Origin: Eunapius fragilis
Taxonomy: Eukaryota; Porifera; Demospongiae; Spongillida; Spongillidae
Reading direction: 5' to 3'
Length of the DNA: 64,000 nt
Assembly (NCBI GenBank): GCA_963681505.1
Contig: OY811991.1
Span: 372,001 to 436,000 of the forward strand
Notes under the pieces: generated by a model
Seen by the model: only the letters and a program-made list of their open reading frames with translations
The model's database searches: none
Told to the model about the DNA's origin: nothing
Shown here: positions 1 through 10,800 of the stretch, piece after piece
Layout of the letters: every line of letters starts with the position of its first letter
How positions within the stretch are numbered: the first letter of the stretch is position 1
Program-made: the position numbers and the translations under genes

Positions 1-488
1 CATTTAAAACAGATAGAGGAGTGGTTACTGCTATCTTCCATGTGTGCAGTGGTTTGCTCATATTGCATGTCTCATCAACACCTCGATGCTAAGATAGTCA
101 AAAATTTCCTATAGAAATGTATGGGTGGGAACCTACTTTTGAATCGCTTGGTAAACCCATACCAAAGCTGGTATGCTAGGGGTGCCATTTAACACAGATA
201 GAGGAGTGGTTACTGCTATCTTCCATGTGTGCAGTGGTTTACTCATATTGCATGTCTCATCAACACCTCGATGCTAAGATAGTCAAAAATTTCCCATAGA
301 AATGTATGGGTGGGAACCTACTTTTGAATCGCTTGGTAAACCCATACCAAAGCTGGTATGCTAGGGGTGGCATTTAAAACAGATAGAGGAGTGGTTACTG
401 CTATCTTCCATGTGTGCAGTGGTTTACTCATATTGCATGTCTCATCAACACCTCGATGCTAAGATAGTCAAAAATTTCCTATAGAAAT

Positions 489-532
489 GTATGGGTGGGA
501 ACCTCCTTTTGAATCGCTTGGTAAACCCATAC
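489..532. other. Longer dyad, 8-bp arms with 28-nt loop
   Basis: GTATGGGT (489-496) and ACCCATAC (525-532) are exact reverse complements. The right arm shares bases with the left arm of the short tail dyad, so the two foldings are mutually exclusive. Monomers reading gtataggtg instead of gtatgggtg carry a mismatch in the left arm. L monomers have two candidate left arms because the 24-bp motif is duplicated. Confidence 0.7.
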
Positions 533-545
533 CAAAGCTGGTATG
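528..545. other. Short dyad, 7-bp arms with 4-nt centre
   Basis: CATACCA-AAGC-TGGTATG is a perfect inverted repeat at the monomer tail, present wherever the tail reads cataccaaagctggtatg. In L tails of the form cataccgaagcaggtatg the arms shrink to 6 bp (CATACC/GGTATG). In cacgtatg tails they shrink to 5 bp. catatcaaag tails weaken it further. It could extrude a small cruciform or be a binding site; the function is unknown. Confidence 0.75.
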
Positions 546-843
546 CTAGGGGTGGCATTTAAAACAGATAGAGGAGTGGTTACTGCTATCTTCCATGTGT
601 GCAGTGGTTTACTCATATTGCATGTCTCATCAACACCTCGATGCTAAGATAGTCAAAAATTTCCCATAGAAATGTATAGGTGGGAACCTACTTTTGAATC
701 GCTTGGTAAACCCATACCAAAGAAGGTATGCTCGGGGTGGCATTAAAAGGAGATAGAGGAGTGGTTACTGCTATCTTCCATGTGTGCAGTGGTTTGCTAA
801 TATTGCATGTCTCATCAACACCTCGATGCTAAGATAGTCAATA

Positions 844-891
844 TTTCCCTTAGAGATGTATGGGTGGTTTCCCATAGGAATGTATGGGTGG
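844..891 (+). repeat. 24-bp tandem duplication that defines L monomers
   Basis: Copy 1 (844-867) begins tttcccttagagatg and copy 2 (868-891) begins tttcccataggaatg. Both end tatgggtgg. They match at 21 of 24 positions; the three differences are clustered at positions 7, 11 and 12. Short monomers have one copy, closer to copy 2 (tttcccatagaaatg). L monomers also read caatattt where S reads caaaaattt, one base fewer, so the net gain is 23 bp (208 - 185). The same structure is present in all L monomers I walked. Confidence 0.93.
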
Positions 892-912
892 GAACCTACT
901 TTTGAATCGCTT

Positions 913-920
913 GGTTAACC
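913..920. other. GGTTAACC palindrome typical of L monomers
   Basis: This 8-bp perfect palindrome (containing GTTAAC) sits in the tail of most L monomers, where S monomers read GGTAAACC. It therefore travels with the 24-bp duplication about 25-30 bp upstream. An S exception is in 61726-61910, which looks like a hybrid. L monomers whose tail reads ggtaaacccatatc also lack it. Confidence 0.8.
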
Positions 921-1942
921 CATACCGAAGCAGGTATGCTCGGGGTGGCAGTTAAAACAGATAGAGGAGTGGTTACTGCTATCTTCCAAGTGTGCAGTGG
1001 TTTGCTCATATTGCATGTCTCATCAACACCTCGATGCTAAGATAGTCAAAAATTTCCCATAGAAATGTATGGGTGCGAACCTACTTTTGAATCGCTTGGT
1101 AAACCCATATCAAAGCACGTATGCTCGGGGTGGCATTAAAAGGAGATAGAGGAGTGGTTACTGCTATCTTCCATGTGTGCAGTGGTTTGCTCATATTGCA
1201 TGTCTCATCAACACCTCGATGCTAAGATAGTCAATATTTCCCTTAGAGATGTATGGGTGGTTTCCCATAGGAATGTATGGGTGGGAACCTACTTTTGAAT
1301 CGCTTGGTAAACCCATATCAAAGCACGTATGCTCGGGGTGGCATTAAAAGGAGATAGAGGAGTGGTTACTGCTATCTTCCATGTGTGCAGTGGTTTGCTC
1401 ATATTGCATGTCTCATCAACACCTCGATGCTAAGATAGTCAATATTTCCCTTAGAGATGTATGGGTGGTTTCCCATAGGAATGTATGGGTGGGAACCTAC
1501 TTTTGAATAGCTTGGTTAACCCATTCCGAAGCAGGTATGCAAGGGGTGGCAGTTAAAACAGATAGAGGAGTGGTTACTGCTATCTTCCAAATGTGCAGTG
1601 GTTTGCTCATATTGCATGTCTCATCAACACCTCGATGCTAAGATAGTCAAAAATTTCCCATAGAAATGTATAGGTGGGAACCTACTTTTGAATCGCTTGG
1701 TAAACCCATACCAAAGCTGGTATGCTAGGGGTGGCATTTAAAACAGATAGAGGAGTGGTTACTGCTATCTTCCATGTGTGCAGTGGTTTGCTCATATTGC
1801 ATGTCTCATCAACACCTCGATGCTAAGATAGTCAATATTTCCCTTAGAGATGTATGGGTGGTTTCCCATAGGAATGTATGGGTGGGAACCTACTTTTGAA
1901 TCGCTTGGTTAACCCATTCCGAAGCAGGTATGCTCGGGGTGG

Positions 1943-2150
1943 CAGTTAAAACAGATAGAGGAGTGGTTACTGCTATCTTCCAATTGTGCAGTGGTTTGCT
2001 CATATTGCATGTCTCATCAACACCTCGATGCTAAGATAGTCAATATTTCCCTTAGAGATGTATGGGTGGTTTCCCATAGGAATGTATGGGTGGGAACCTA
2101 CTTTTGAATCGCTTGGTAAACCCATATCAAAGCACGTATGCTCGGGGTGG
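1943..2150 (+). repeat. Class cL monomer (208 bp), confined to the left end
   Basis: It has the c head, ttccaattg, the duplicated 24-bp motif, and the tail ggtaaacccatatcaaagc that leads to a b monomer. In my monomer walk only nine copies exist: starts 1943, 2729, 5110, 7491, 8277, 10657, 12252, 13038 and 14032. All lie left of 14240; to the right every c monomer is short. This makes cL a marker of the left super-repeats. Confidence 0.88.
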
Positions 2151-2335
2151 CATTAAAAGGAGATAGAGGAGTGGTTACTGCTATCTTCCAAATGTGCAGT
2201 GGTTTGCTCATATTGCATGTCTCATCAACACCTCGATGCTAAGATAGTCAAAAATTTCTAATAGAAATGTATGGGTGGGAACCTACTTTTGAATCGCTTG
2301 GTAAACCCATATCAAAGCTGGTATGCTAGAGGTGG
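2151..2335 (+). repeat. Class bS monomer (185 bp), rare hybrid
   Basis: It has the b head but is short. Four copies exist: 2151, 7699, 12460 and 26677. The first two carry ttccaaatg, a c-type feature, and share the rare ttctaatag, so they are copies of one event. The 26677 copy has a b head and a c-type gtgggtacc body. All are best read as recombinants in which a b head was joined to a short monomer. Confidence 0.85.
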
Positions 2336-5300
2336 CATTTAAAACAGATAGAGGAGTGGTTACTGCTATCTTCCATGTGTGCTGTGGTTTGCTCATATTG
2401 CATGTCTCATCAACACCTCGATGCTAAGATAGTCAAAAATTTCCCATAGAAATGTATAGGTGGGAACCTACTTTTGAATCGCTTGGTAAACCCATACCAA
2501 AGCACGTATGCTCGGGGTGGCATTTAAAACAGATAGAGGAATGGTTACTGCTATCTTCCATGTGTGCAGTGGTTTGCTCATATTGCATGTCTCATCAACA
2601 CCTCGATGCTAAGATAGTCAATATTTCCCTTAGAGATGTATGGGTGGTTTCCCATAGGAATGTATGGGTGGGAACCTACTTTTGAATCGCTTGGTTAACC
2701 CATTCCGAAGCAGGTATGCTCGGGGTGGCAGTTAAAACAGATAGAGGAGTGGTTACTGCTATCTTCCAATTGTGCAGTGGTTTGCTCATATTGCATGTCT
2801 CATCAACACCTCGATGCTAAGATAGTCAATATTTCCCTTAGAGATGTATGGGTGGTTTCCCATAGGAATGTATGGGTGGGAACCTACTTTTGAATCGCTT
2901 GGTAAACCCATATCAAAGCACGTATGCTCGGGGTGGCATTAAAAGGAGATAGAGGAGTGGTTACTGCTATCTTCCATGTGTGCAGTGGTTTGCTCATATT
3001 GCATGTCTCATCAACACCTCGATGCTAAGATAGTCAATATTTCCCTTAGAGATGTATGGGTGGTTTCCCATAGGAATGTATGGGTGGGAACCTACTTTTG
3101 AATCGCTTGGTTAACCCATTCCGAAGCAGGTATGCTCGGGGTGGCAGTTAAAACAGATAGAGGAGTGGTTACTGCTATCTTCCAAATGTGCAGTGGTTTG
3201 CTCATATTGCATGTCTCATCAACACCTCGATGCTAAGATAGTCAAAAATTTCCCATAGAAATGTATGGGTGGGAACCTACTTTTGAATCGCTTGGTAAAC
3301 CCATATCAAAGCTGGTATGCTAGGGGTGGCATTTAAAACAGATAGAAGAGTGGTTACTGCTATCTTCCATGTGTGCAGTGGTTTGCTCATATTGCATGTC
3401 TCATCAACACCTCGATGCTAAGATAGTCAACAATTTCCCATAGAAATGTATAGGTGGGAACCTACTTTTGAATCGCTTGGTAAACCCATACCAAAGCACG
3501 TATGCTCGGGGTGCCATTTAAAACAGATAGAGCAGTGGTTACTGCTATCTTCCATGTGTGCAGTGGTTTGCTCATATTGCATGTCTCATCAACACCTCGA
3601 TGCTAATATAGTCAATATTTCCCTTAGAGATGTATGGGTGGTTTCCCATAGAAATGTATGGGTGGGAACCTACTTTTTAATCGCTTGGTTAACCCATACC
3701 AAACCACGTATGCTCGGGGTGGCATTAAAAGGAGATAGAGGAGTGGTTACTGCTATCTTCCATGAGTGCAGTGGTTTGCTCATATTGCATGTCTCATCAA
3801 CACCTCGATGCTAAGATAGTCAATATTTCCCTTAGAGATGTATGGGTGGTTTCCCATAGGAATGTATGGGTGGGAACCTACTTTTGAATCGCTTGGTTAA
3901 CCCATTCCGAAGCAGGTATGCTCGGGGTGGTAGTTAAAACAGATAGAGGAGTGGTTACTGCTATCTTCCAAGTGTGCAGTGGTTTGCTCATATTGCATGT
4001 CTCATCAACACCTCGATGCTAATATAGTCAAAAATTTCCCATAGAAATGTATGGGTGGGTACCTACTTTTGAATCGCTTGGTAAACCCATATCAAAGCTG
4101 GTATGCTAGGGGAGGCATTTAAAACAGATAGAGGAGTGGTTACTGCTATCTTCCATGTGTGCAGTGGTTTGCTCATATTGCATGTCTCATCAACACCTCG
4201 ATGCTAAGATAGTCAAAAATTTCCCATAGAAATGTATAGGTGGGAACCTACTTTTGAATCGCTTGGTAAACCCATACCAAAGCACGTATGCTCGGGGTGG
4301 CATTTAAAACAGATAGAGGAGTGGTTACTGCTATCTTCCATGTGTGCAGTGGTTTGCTCATATTGCATGTCTCATCAACACCTCGATGCTAATATAGTCA
4401 ATATTTCCCTTAGAGATGTATGGGTGGTTTCCCATAGAAATGTATGGGTGGGAACCTACTTTTGAATCGCTTGGTTAACCCATACCAAACCACGTATGCT
4501 CGGGGTGGCATTAAAAGGAGATAGAGGAGTGGTTACTGCTATCTTCCATGTGTGCAGTGGTTTGCTCATATTGCATGTCTCATCAACACCTCGATGCTAA
4601 GATAGTCAATATTTCCCTTAGAGATGTATGGGTGGTTTCCCATAGGAATGTATGGGTGGGAACCTACTTTTGAATCGCTTGGTTAACCCATTCCGAAGCA
4701 GGTATGCTCGGGGTGGCAGTTAAAACAGATAGAGGAGTGGTTACTGCTATCTTCCAAGTGTGCAGTGGTTTGCTCATATTGCATGTCTCATCAACACCTC
4801 GATGCTAAGATAGTCAAAAATTTCCCATAGAAATGTATGGGTGGGAACCTACTTTTGAATCGCTTGGTAAACCCATATCAAAGCTGGTATGCTAGGGGTG
4901 GCATTTAAAACAGATAGAGGAGTGGTTACTGCTATCTTCCATGTGTGCAGTGGTTTGCTCATATTGCATGTCTCATCAACACCTCGATGCTAAGATAGTC
5001 AATATTTCCCTTAGAGATGTATGGGTGGTTTCCCATAGGAATGTATGGGTGGGAACCTACTTTTGAATCGCTTGGTTAACCCATTCCGAAGCAGGTATGC
5101 TCGGGGTGGCAGTTAAAACAGATAGAGGAGTGGTTACTGCTATCTTCCAATTGTGCAGTGGTTTGCTCATATTGCATGTCTCATCAACACCTCGATGCTA
5201 AGATAGTCAATATTTCCCTTAGAGATGTATGGGTGGTTTCCCATAGGAATGTATGGGTGGGAACCTACTTTTGAATCGCTTGGTAAACCCATATCAAAGC

Positions 5301-7883
5301 ACGTATGCTCGGGGTGGCATTAAAAGGAGATAGAGGAGTGGTTACTGCTATCTTCCATGTGTGCAGTGGTTTGCTCATATTGCATGTCTCATCAACACCT
5401 CGATGCTAAGATAGTCAATATTTCCCTTAGAGATGTATGGGTGGTTTCCCATAGGAATGTATGGGTGGGAACTTACTTTTGAATCGCTTGGTTAACCCAT
5501 TCCGAAGCAGGTATGCTCGGGGTGGCAGTTAAAACAGATAGAGGAGTGGTTACTGCTATCTTCCAAATGTGCAGTGGTTTGCTCATATTGCATGTCTCAT
5601 CAACACCTCGATGCTAAGATAGTCAAAAATTTCCCATAGAAATGTATGGGTGGGAACCTACTTTTGAATCGCTTGGTAAACCCATATCAAAGCTGGTATG
5701 CTAGGGGTGGCATTTAAAACAGATAGAAGAGTGGTTACTGCTATCTTCCATGTGTGCAGTGGTTTGCTCATATTGCATGTCTCATCAACACCTCGATGCT
5801 AAGATAGTCAACAATTTCCCATAGAAATGTATAGGTGGGAACCTACTTTTGAATCGCTTGGTAAACCCATACCAAAGCACGTATGCTCGGGGTGCCATTT
5901 AAAACAGATAGAGCAGTGGTTACTGCTATCTTCCATGTGTGCAGTGGTTTGCTCATATTGCATGTCTCATCAACACCTCGATGCTAATATAGTCAATATT
6001 TCCCTTAGAGATGTATGGGTGGTTTCCCATAGAAATGTATGGGTGGGAACCTACTTTTTAATCGCTTGGTTAACCCATACCAAACCACGTATGCTCGGGG
6101 TGGCATTAAAAGGAGATAGAGGAGTGGTTACTGCTATCTTCCATGAGTGCAGTGGTTTGCTCATATTGCATGTCTCATCAACACCTCGATGCTAAGATAG
6201 TCAATATTTCCCTTAGAGATGTATGGGTGGTTTCCCATAGGAATGTATGGGTGGGAACCTACTTTTGAATCGCTTGGTTAACCCATTCCGAAGCAGGTAT
6301 GCTCGGGGTGGTAGTTAAAACAGATAGAGGAGTGGTTACTGCTATCTTCCAAGTGTGCAGTGGTTTGCTCATATTGCATGTCTCATCAACACCTCGATGC
6401 TAAGATAGTCAAAAATTTCCCATAGAAATGTATGGGTGGGTACCTACTTTTGAATCGCTTGGTAAACCCATATCAAAGCTGGTATGCTAGGGGTGGCATT
6501 TAAAACAGATAGAGGAGTGGTTACTGCTATCTTCCATGTGTGCAGTGGTTTGCTCATATTGCATGTCTCATCAACACCTCGATGCTAAGATAGTCAATAT
6601 TTCCCTTAGAGATGTATGGGTGGTTTCCCATAGGAATGTATGGGTGGGAACCTACTTTTGAATCGCTTGGTTAACCCATTCCGAAGCAGGTATGCTCGGG
6701 GTGGCAGTTAAAACAGATAGAGGAGTGGTTACTGCTATCTTCCAAGTGTGCAGTGGTTTGCTCATATTGCATGTCTCATCAACACCTCGATGCTAAGATA
6801 GTCAAAAATTTCCCATAGAAATGTATGGGTGGGAACCTACTTTTGAATCGCTTGGTAAACCCATATCAAAGCTGGTATGCTAGGGGTGGCATTTAAAACA
6901 GATAGAGGAGTGGTTACTGCTATCTTCCATGTGTGCAGTGGTTTGCTCATATTGCATGTCTCATCAACACCTCGATGCTAAGATAGTCAATATTTCCCTT
7001 AGAGATGTATGGGTGGTTTCCCATAGGAATGTATGGGTGGGAACCTACTTTTGAATAGCTTGGTTAACCCATTCCGAAGCAGGTATGCAAGGGGTGGCAG
7101 TTAAAACAGATAGAGGAGTGGTTACTGCTATCTTCCAAATGTGCAGTGGTTTGCTCATATTGCATGTCTCATCAACACCTCGATGCTAAGATAGTCAAAA
7201 ATTTCCCATAGAAATGTATAGGTGGGAACCTACTTTTGAATCGCTTGGTAAACCCATACCAAAGCTGGTATGCTAGGGGTGGCATTTAAAACAGATAGAG
7301 GAGTGGTTACTGCTATCTTCCATGTGTGCAGTGGTTTGCTCATATTGCATGTCTCATCAACACCTCGATGCTAAGATAGTCAATATTTCCCTTAGAGATG
7401 TATGGGTGGTTTCCCATAGGAATGTATGGGTGGGAACCTACTTTTGAATCGCTTGGTTAACCCATTCCGAAGCAGGTATGCTCGGGGTGGCAGTTAAAAC
7501 AGATAGAGGAGTGGTTACTGCTATCTTCCAATTGTGCAGTGGTTTGCTCATATTGCATGTCTCATCAACACCTCGATGCTAAGATAGTCAATATTTCCCT
7601 TAGAGATGTATGGGTGGTTTCCCATAGGAATGTATGGGTGGGAACCTACTTTTGAATCGCTTGGTAAACCCATATCAAAGCACGTATGCTCGGGGTGGCA
7701 TTAAAAGGAGATAGAGGAGTGGTTACTGCTATCTTCCAAATGTGCAGTGGTTTGCTCATATTGCATGTCTCATCAACACCTCGATGCTAAGATAGTCAAA
7801 AATTTCTAATAGAAATGTATGGGTGGGAACCTACTTTTGAATCGCTTGGTAAACCCATATCAAAGCTGGTATGCTAGAGGTGG
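2336..7883 (+). repeat. Super-repeat copy 1, 28 monomers, 5548 bp
   Basis: Sub-blocks: 2336 aS-aL-cL-bL-cS (994 bp); 3330 aS-aL-bL-cS (786); 4116 aS-aL-bL-cS (786); 4902 aL-cL-bL-cS (809); 5711 aS-aL-bL-cS (786); 6497 aL-cS (393); 6890 aL-cS (393); 7283 aL-cL-bS (601). The sum is 5548. The 3330 and 5711 tetramers share gtgccattta, gagcagtgg, catgagtg and a tagttaaaac head at offset 2381, so one is a copy of the other. Confidence 0.88.
2521..2728 (+). repeat. Class aL monomer (208 bp), representative
   Basis: This long monomer has the a head and the duplicated 24-bp motif. It usually ends ggttaaccc followed by ccgaagcagg, cggaagcagg or ccaaaccacg. The following monomer is c after the first two tails and b after the third. 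Subtypes useful as tags are the gatggagg form of the 16.6-23.7 kb region, the cgatccta form (17176, 18563, 19557, 22909, 23903, 24897), and the caacaactc form (16390, 17777 and the matching positions of the later 7-mers). Confidence 0.92.
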
Positions 7884-10800
7884 CATTTAAAACAGATAGA
7901 GGTGTGGTTACTGCTATCTTCCATGTGTGCTGTGGTTTGCTCATATTGCATGTCTCATCAACACCTCGATGCTAAGATAGTCAAAAATTTCCCATAGAAA
8001 TGTATAGGTGGGAACCTACTTTTGAATCGCTTGGTAAACCCATACCAAAGCACGTATGCTCGGGGTGGCATTTAAAACAGATAGAGGAATGGTTACTGCT
8101 ATCTTCCATGTGTGCAGTGGTTTGCTCATATTGCATGTCTCATCAACACCTCGATGCTAAGATAGTCAATATTTCCCTTAGAGATGTATGGGTGGTTTCC
8201 CATAGGAATGTATGGGTGGGAACCTACTTTTGAATCGCTTGGTTAACCCATTCCGAAGCAGGTATGCTCGGGGTGGCAGTTAAAACAGATAGAGGAGTGG
8301 TTACTGCTATCTTCCAATTGTGCAGTGGTTTGCTCATATTGCATGTCTCATCAACACCTCGATGCTAAGATAGTCAATATTTCCCTTAGAGATGTATGGG
8401 TGGTTTCCCATAGGAATGTATGGGTGGGAACCTACTTTTGAATCGCTTGGTAAACCCATATCAAAGCACGTATGCTCGGGGTGGCATTAAAAGGAGATAG
8501 AGGAGTGGTTACTGCTATCTTCCATGTGTGCAGTGGTTTGCTCATATTGCATGTCTCATCAACACCTCGATGCTAAGATAGTCAATATTTCCCTTAGAGA
8601 TGTATGGGTGGTTTCCCATAGGAATGTATGGGTGGGAACCTACTTTTGAATCGCTTGGTTAACCCATTCCGAAGCAGGTATGCTCGGGGTGGCAGTTAAA
8701 ACAGATAGAGGAGTGGTTACTGCTATCTTCCAAATGTGCAGTGGTTTGCTCATATTGCATGTCTCATCAACACCTCGATGCTAAGATAGTCAAAAATTTC
8801 CCATAGAAATGTATGGGTGGGAACCTACTTTTGAATCGCTTGGTAAACCCATATCAAAGCTGGTATGCTAGGGGTGGCATTTAAAACAGATAGAAGAGTG
8901 GTTACTGCTATCTTCCATGTGTGCAGTGGTTTGCTCATATTGCATGTCTCATCAACACCTCGATGCTAAGATAGTCAACAATTTCCCATAGAAATGTATA
9001 GGTGGGAACCTACTTTTGAATCGCTTGGTAAACCCATACCAAAGCACGTATGCTCGGGGTGCCATTTAAAACAGATAGAGCAGTGGTTACTGCTATCTTT
9101 CATGTGTGCAGTGGTTTGCTCATATTGCATGTCTCATCAACACCTCGATGCTAATATAGTCAATATTTCCCTTAGAGATGTATGGGTGGTTTCCCATAGA
9201 AATGTATGGGTGGGAACCTACTTTTTAATCGCTTGGTTAACCCATACCAAACCACGTATGCTCGGGGTGGCATTAAAAGGAGATAGAGGAGTGGTTACTG
9301 CTATCTTCCATGAGTGCAGTGGTTTGCTCATATTGCATGTCTCATCAACACCTCGATGCTAAGATAGTCAATATTTCCCTTAGAGATGTATGGGTGGTTT
9401 CCCATAGGAATGTATGGGTGGGAACCTACTTTTGAATCGCTTGGTTAACCCATTCCGAAGCAGGTATGCTCGGGGTGGTAGTTAAAACAGATAGAGGAGT
9501 GGTTACTGCTATCTTCCAAGTGTGCAGTGGTTTGCTCATATTGCATGTCTCATCAACACCTCGATGCTAAGATAGTCAAAAATTTCCCATAGAAATGTAT
9601 GGGTGGGTACCTACTTTTGAATCGCTTGGTAAACCATATCAAAGCTGGTATGCTAGGGGAGGCATTTAAAACAGATAGAGGAGTGGTTACTGCTATCTTC
9701 CATGTGTGCAGTGGTTTGCTCATATTGCATGTCTCATCAACACCTCGATGCTAAGATAGTCAAAAATTTCCCATAGAAATGTATAGGTGGGAACCTACTT
9801 TTGAATCGCTTGGTAAACCCATACCAAAGCACGTATGCTCGGGGTGGCATTTAAAACAGATAGAGGAGTGGTTACTGCTATCTTCCATGTGTGCAGTGGT
9901 TTGCTCATATTGCATGTCTCATCAACACCTCGATGCTAATATAGTCAATATTTCCCTTAGAGATGTATGGGTGGTTTCCCATAGAAATGTATGGGTGGGA
10001 ACCTACTTTTGAATCGCTTGGTTAACCCATACCAAACCACGTATGCTCGGGGTGGCATTAAAAGGAGATAGAGGAGTGGTTACTGCTATCTTCCATGTGT
10101 GCAGTGGTTTGCTCATATTGCATGTCTCATCAACACCTCGATGCTAAGATAGTCAATATTTCCCTTAGAGATGTATGGGTGGTTTCCCATAGGAATGTAT
10201 GGGTGGGAACCTACTTTTGAATCGCTTGGTTAACCCATTCCGAAGCAGGTATGCTCGGGGTGGCAGTTAAAACAGATAGAGGAGTGGTTACTGCTATCTT
10301 CCAAGTGTGCAGTGGTTTGCTCATATTGCATGTCTCATCAACACCTCGATGCTAAGATAGTCAAAAATTTCCCATAGAAATGTATGGGTGGGAACCTACT
10401 TTTGAATCGCTTGGTAAACCCATATCAAAGCTGGTATGCTAGGGGTGGCATTTAAAACAGATAGAGGAGTGGTTACTGCTATCTTCCATGTGTGCAGTGG
10501 TTTGCTCATATTGCATGTCTCATCAACACCTCGATGCTAAGATAGTCAATATTTCCCTTAGAGATGTATGGGTGGTTTCCCATAGGAATGTATGGGTGGG
10601 AACCTACTTTTGAATCGCTTGGTTAACCCATTCCGAAGCAGGTATGCTCGGGGTGGCAGTTAAAACAGATAGAGGAGTGGTTACTGCTATCTTCCAATTG
10701 TGCAGTGGTTTGCTCATATTGCATGTCTCATCAACACCTCGATGCTAAGATAGTCAATATTTCCCTTAGAGATGTATGGGTGGTTTCCCATAGGAATGTA

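Larger units (their letters stand above)
371..555 (+). repeat. Class aS monomer (185 bp), representative
   Basis: This is the basic short monomer. It has head catttaaaac (containing TTTAAA), ttccatgtg in the first third, the A-tract caaaaattt, a single copy of the 24-bp motif, ggtaaaccc, and a tail of either ctggtatgctagg or cacgtatgctcgg. The tail ctggtatgctagg is usually followed by another a monomer; cacgtatgctcgg is followed by an a or b head. From about 28 kb onward aS copies usually read gtttactc, while most earlier ones read gtttgctc. aS is the only class that occurs in direct tandem of itself (1-740, 28041-28410, 32688-33057, 36919-37288). Confidence 0.93.
1..740 (+). repeat. Four tandem aS monomers at the left edge
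   Basis: Starts are 1, 186, 371 and 556. Copies 2-4 read gtttactc and copies 1 and 3 read tcctatag, features otherwise typical of the trimer region beyond 28 kb. The fourth ends in the unusual aaagaaggtatgctcgg, leading to a b head. The edge therefore resembles the right-hand family rather than the super-repeats next to it. Confidence 0.88.
741..2335 (+). repeat. Irregular monomer run
   Basis: Order: 741 bL, 949 cS, 1134 bL, 1342 bL, 1550 cS, 1735 aL, 1943 cL, 2151 bS. Monomer 741 has gctaatattg as in the trimer region. Monomer 949 has a private gtgcgaacc. From about 1500 (tail aatagcttgg, gcaagggg) the run matches 7050 onward at offset 5548, so 1550-2335 is the same segment as 7098-7883. 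Confidence 0.88.

Noticed and set aside
901-960. CENP-B box in the monomer tail (ttccgaag, ctcgggg and reverse strand cttcgg)
   Set aside because: The required spacing of the TTCG, A and CGGG elements is not met on either strand in the tails I examined.
3446-3814. 122-codon frames (3446, 5827, 8994, 11374) and many 77-codon frames as a protein family
   Set aside because: They start and stop at fixed monomer positions and use two different monomer frames in succession. They exist only where tags happen to remove TAG or TGA, and they have no similarity I recognise. Monomer lengths 185 and 208 are not multiples of three, so frames cannot persist.
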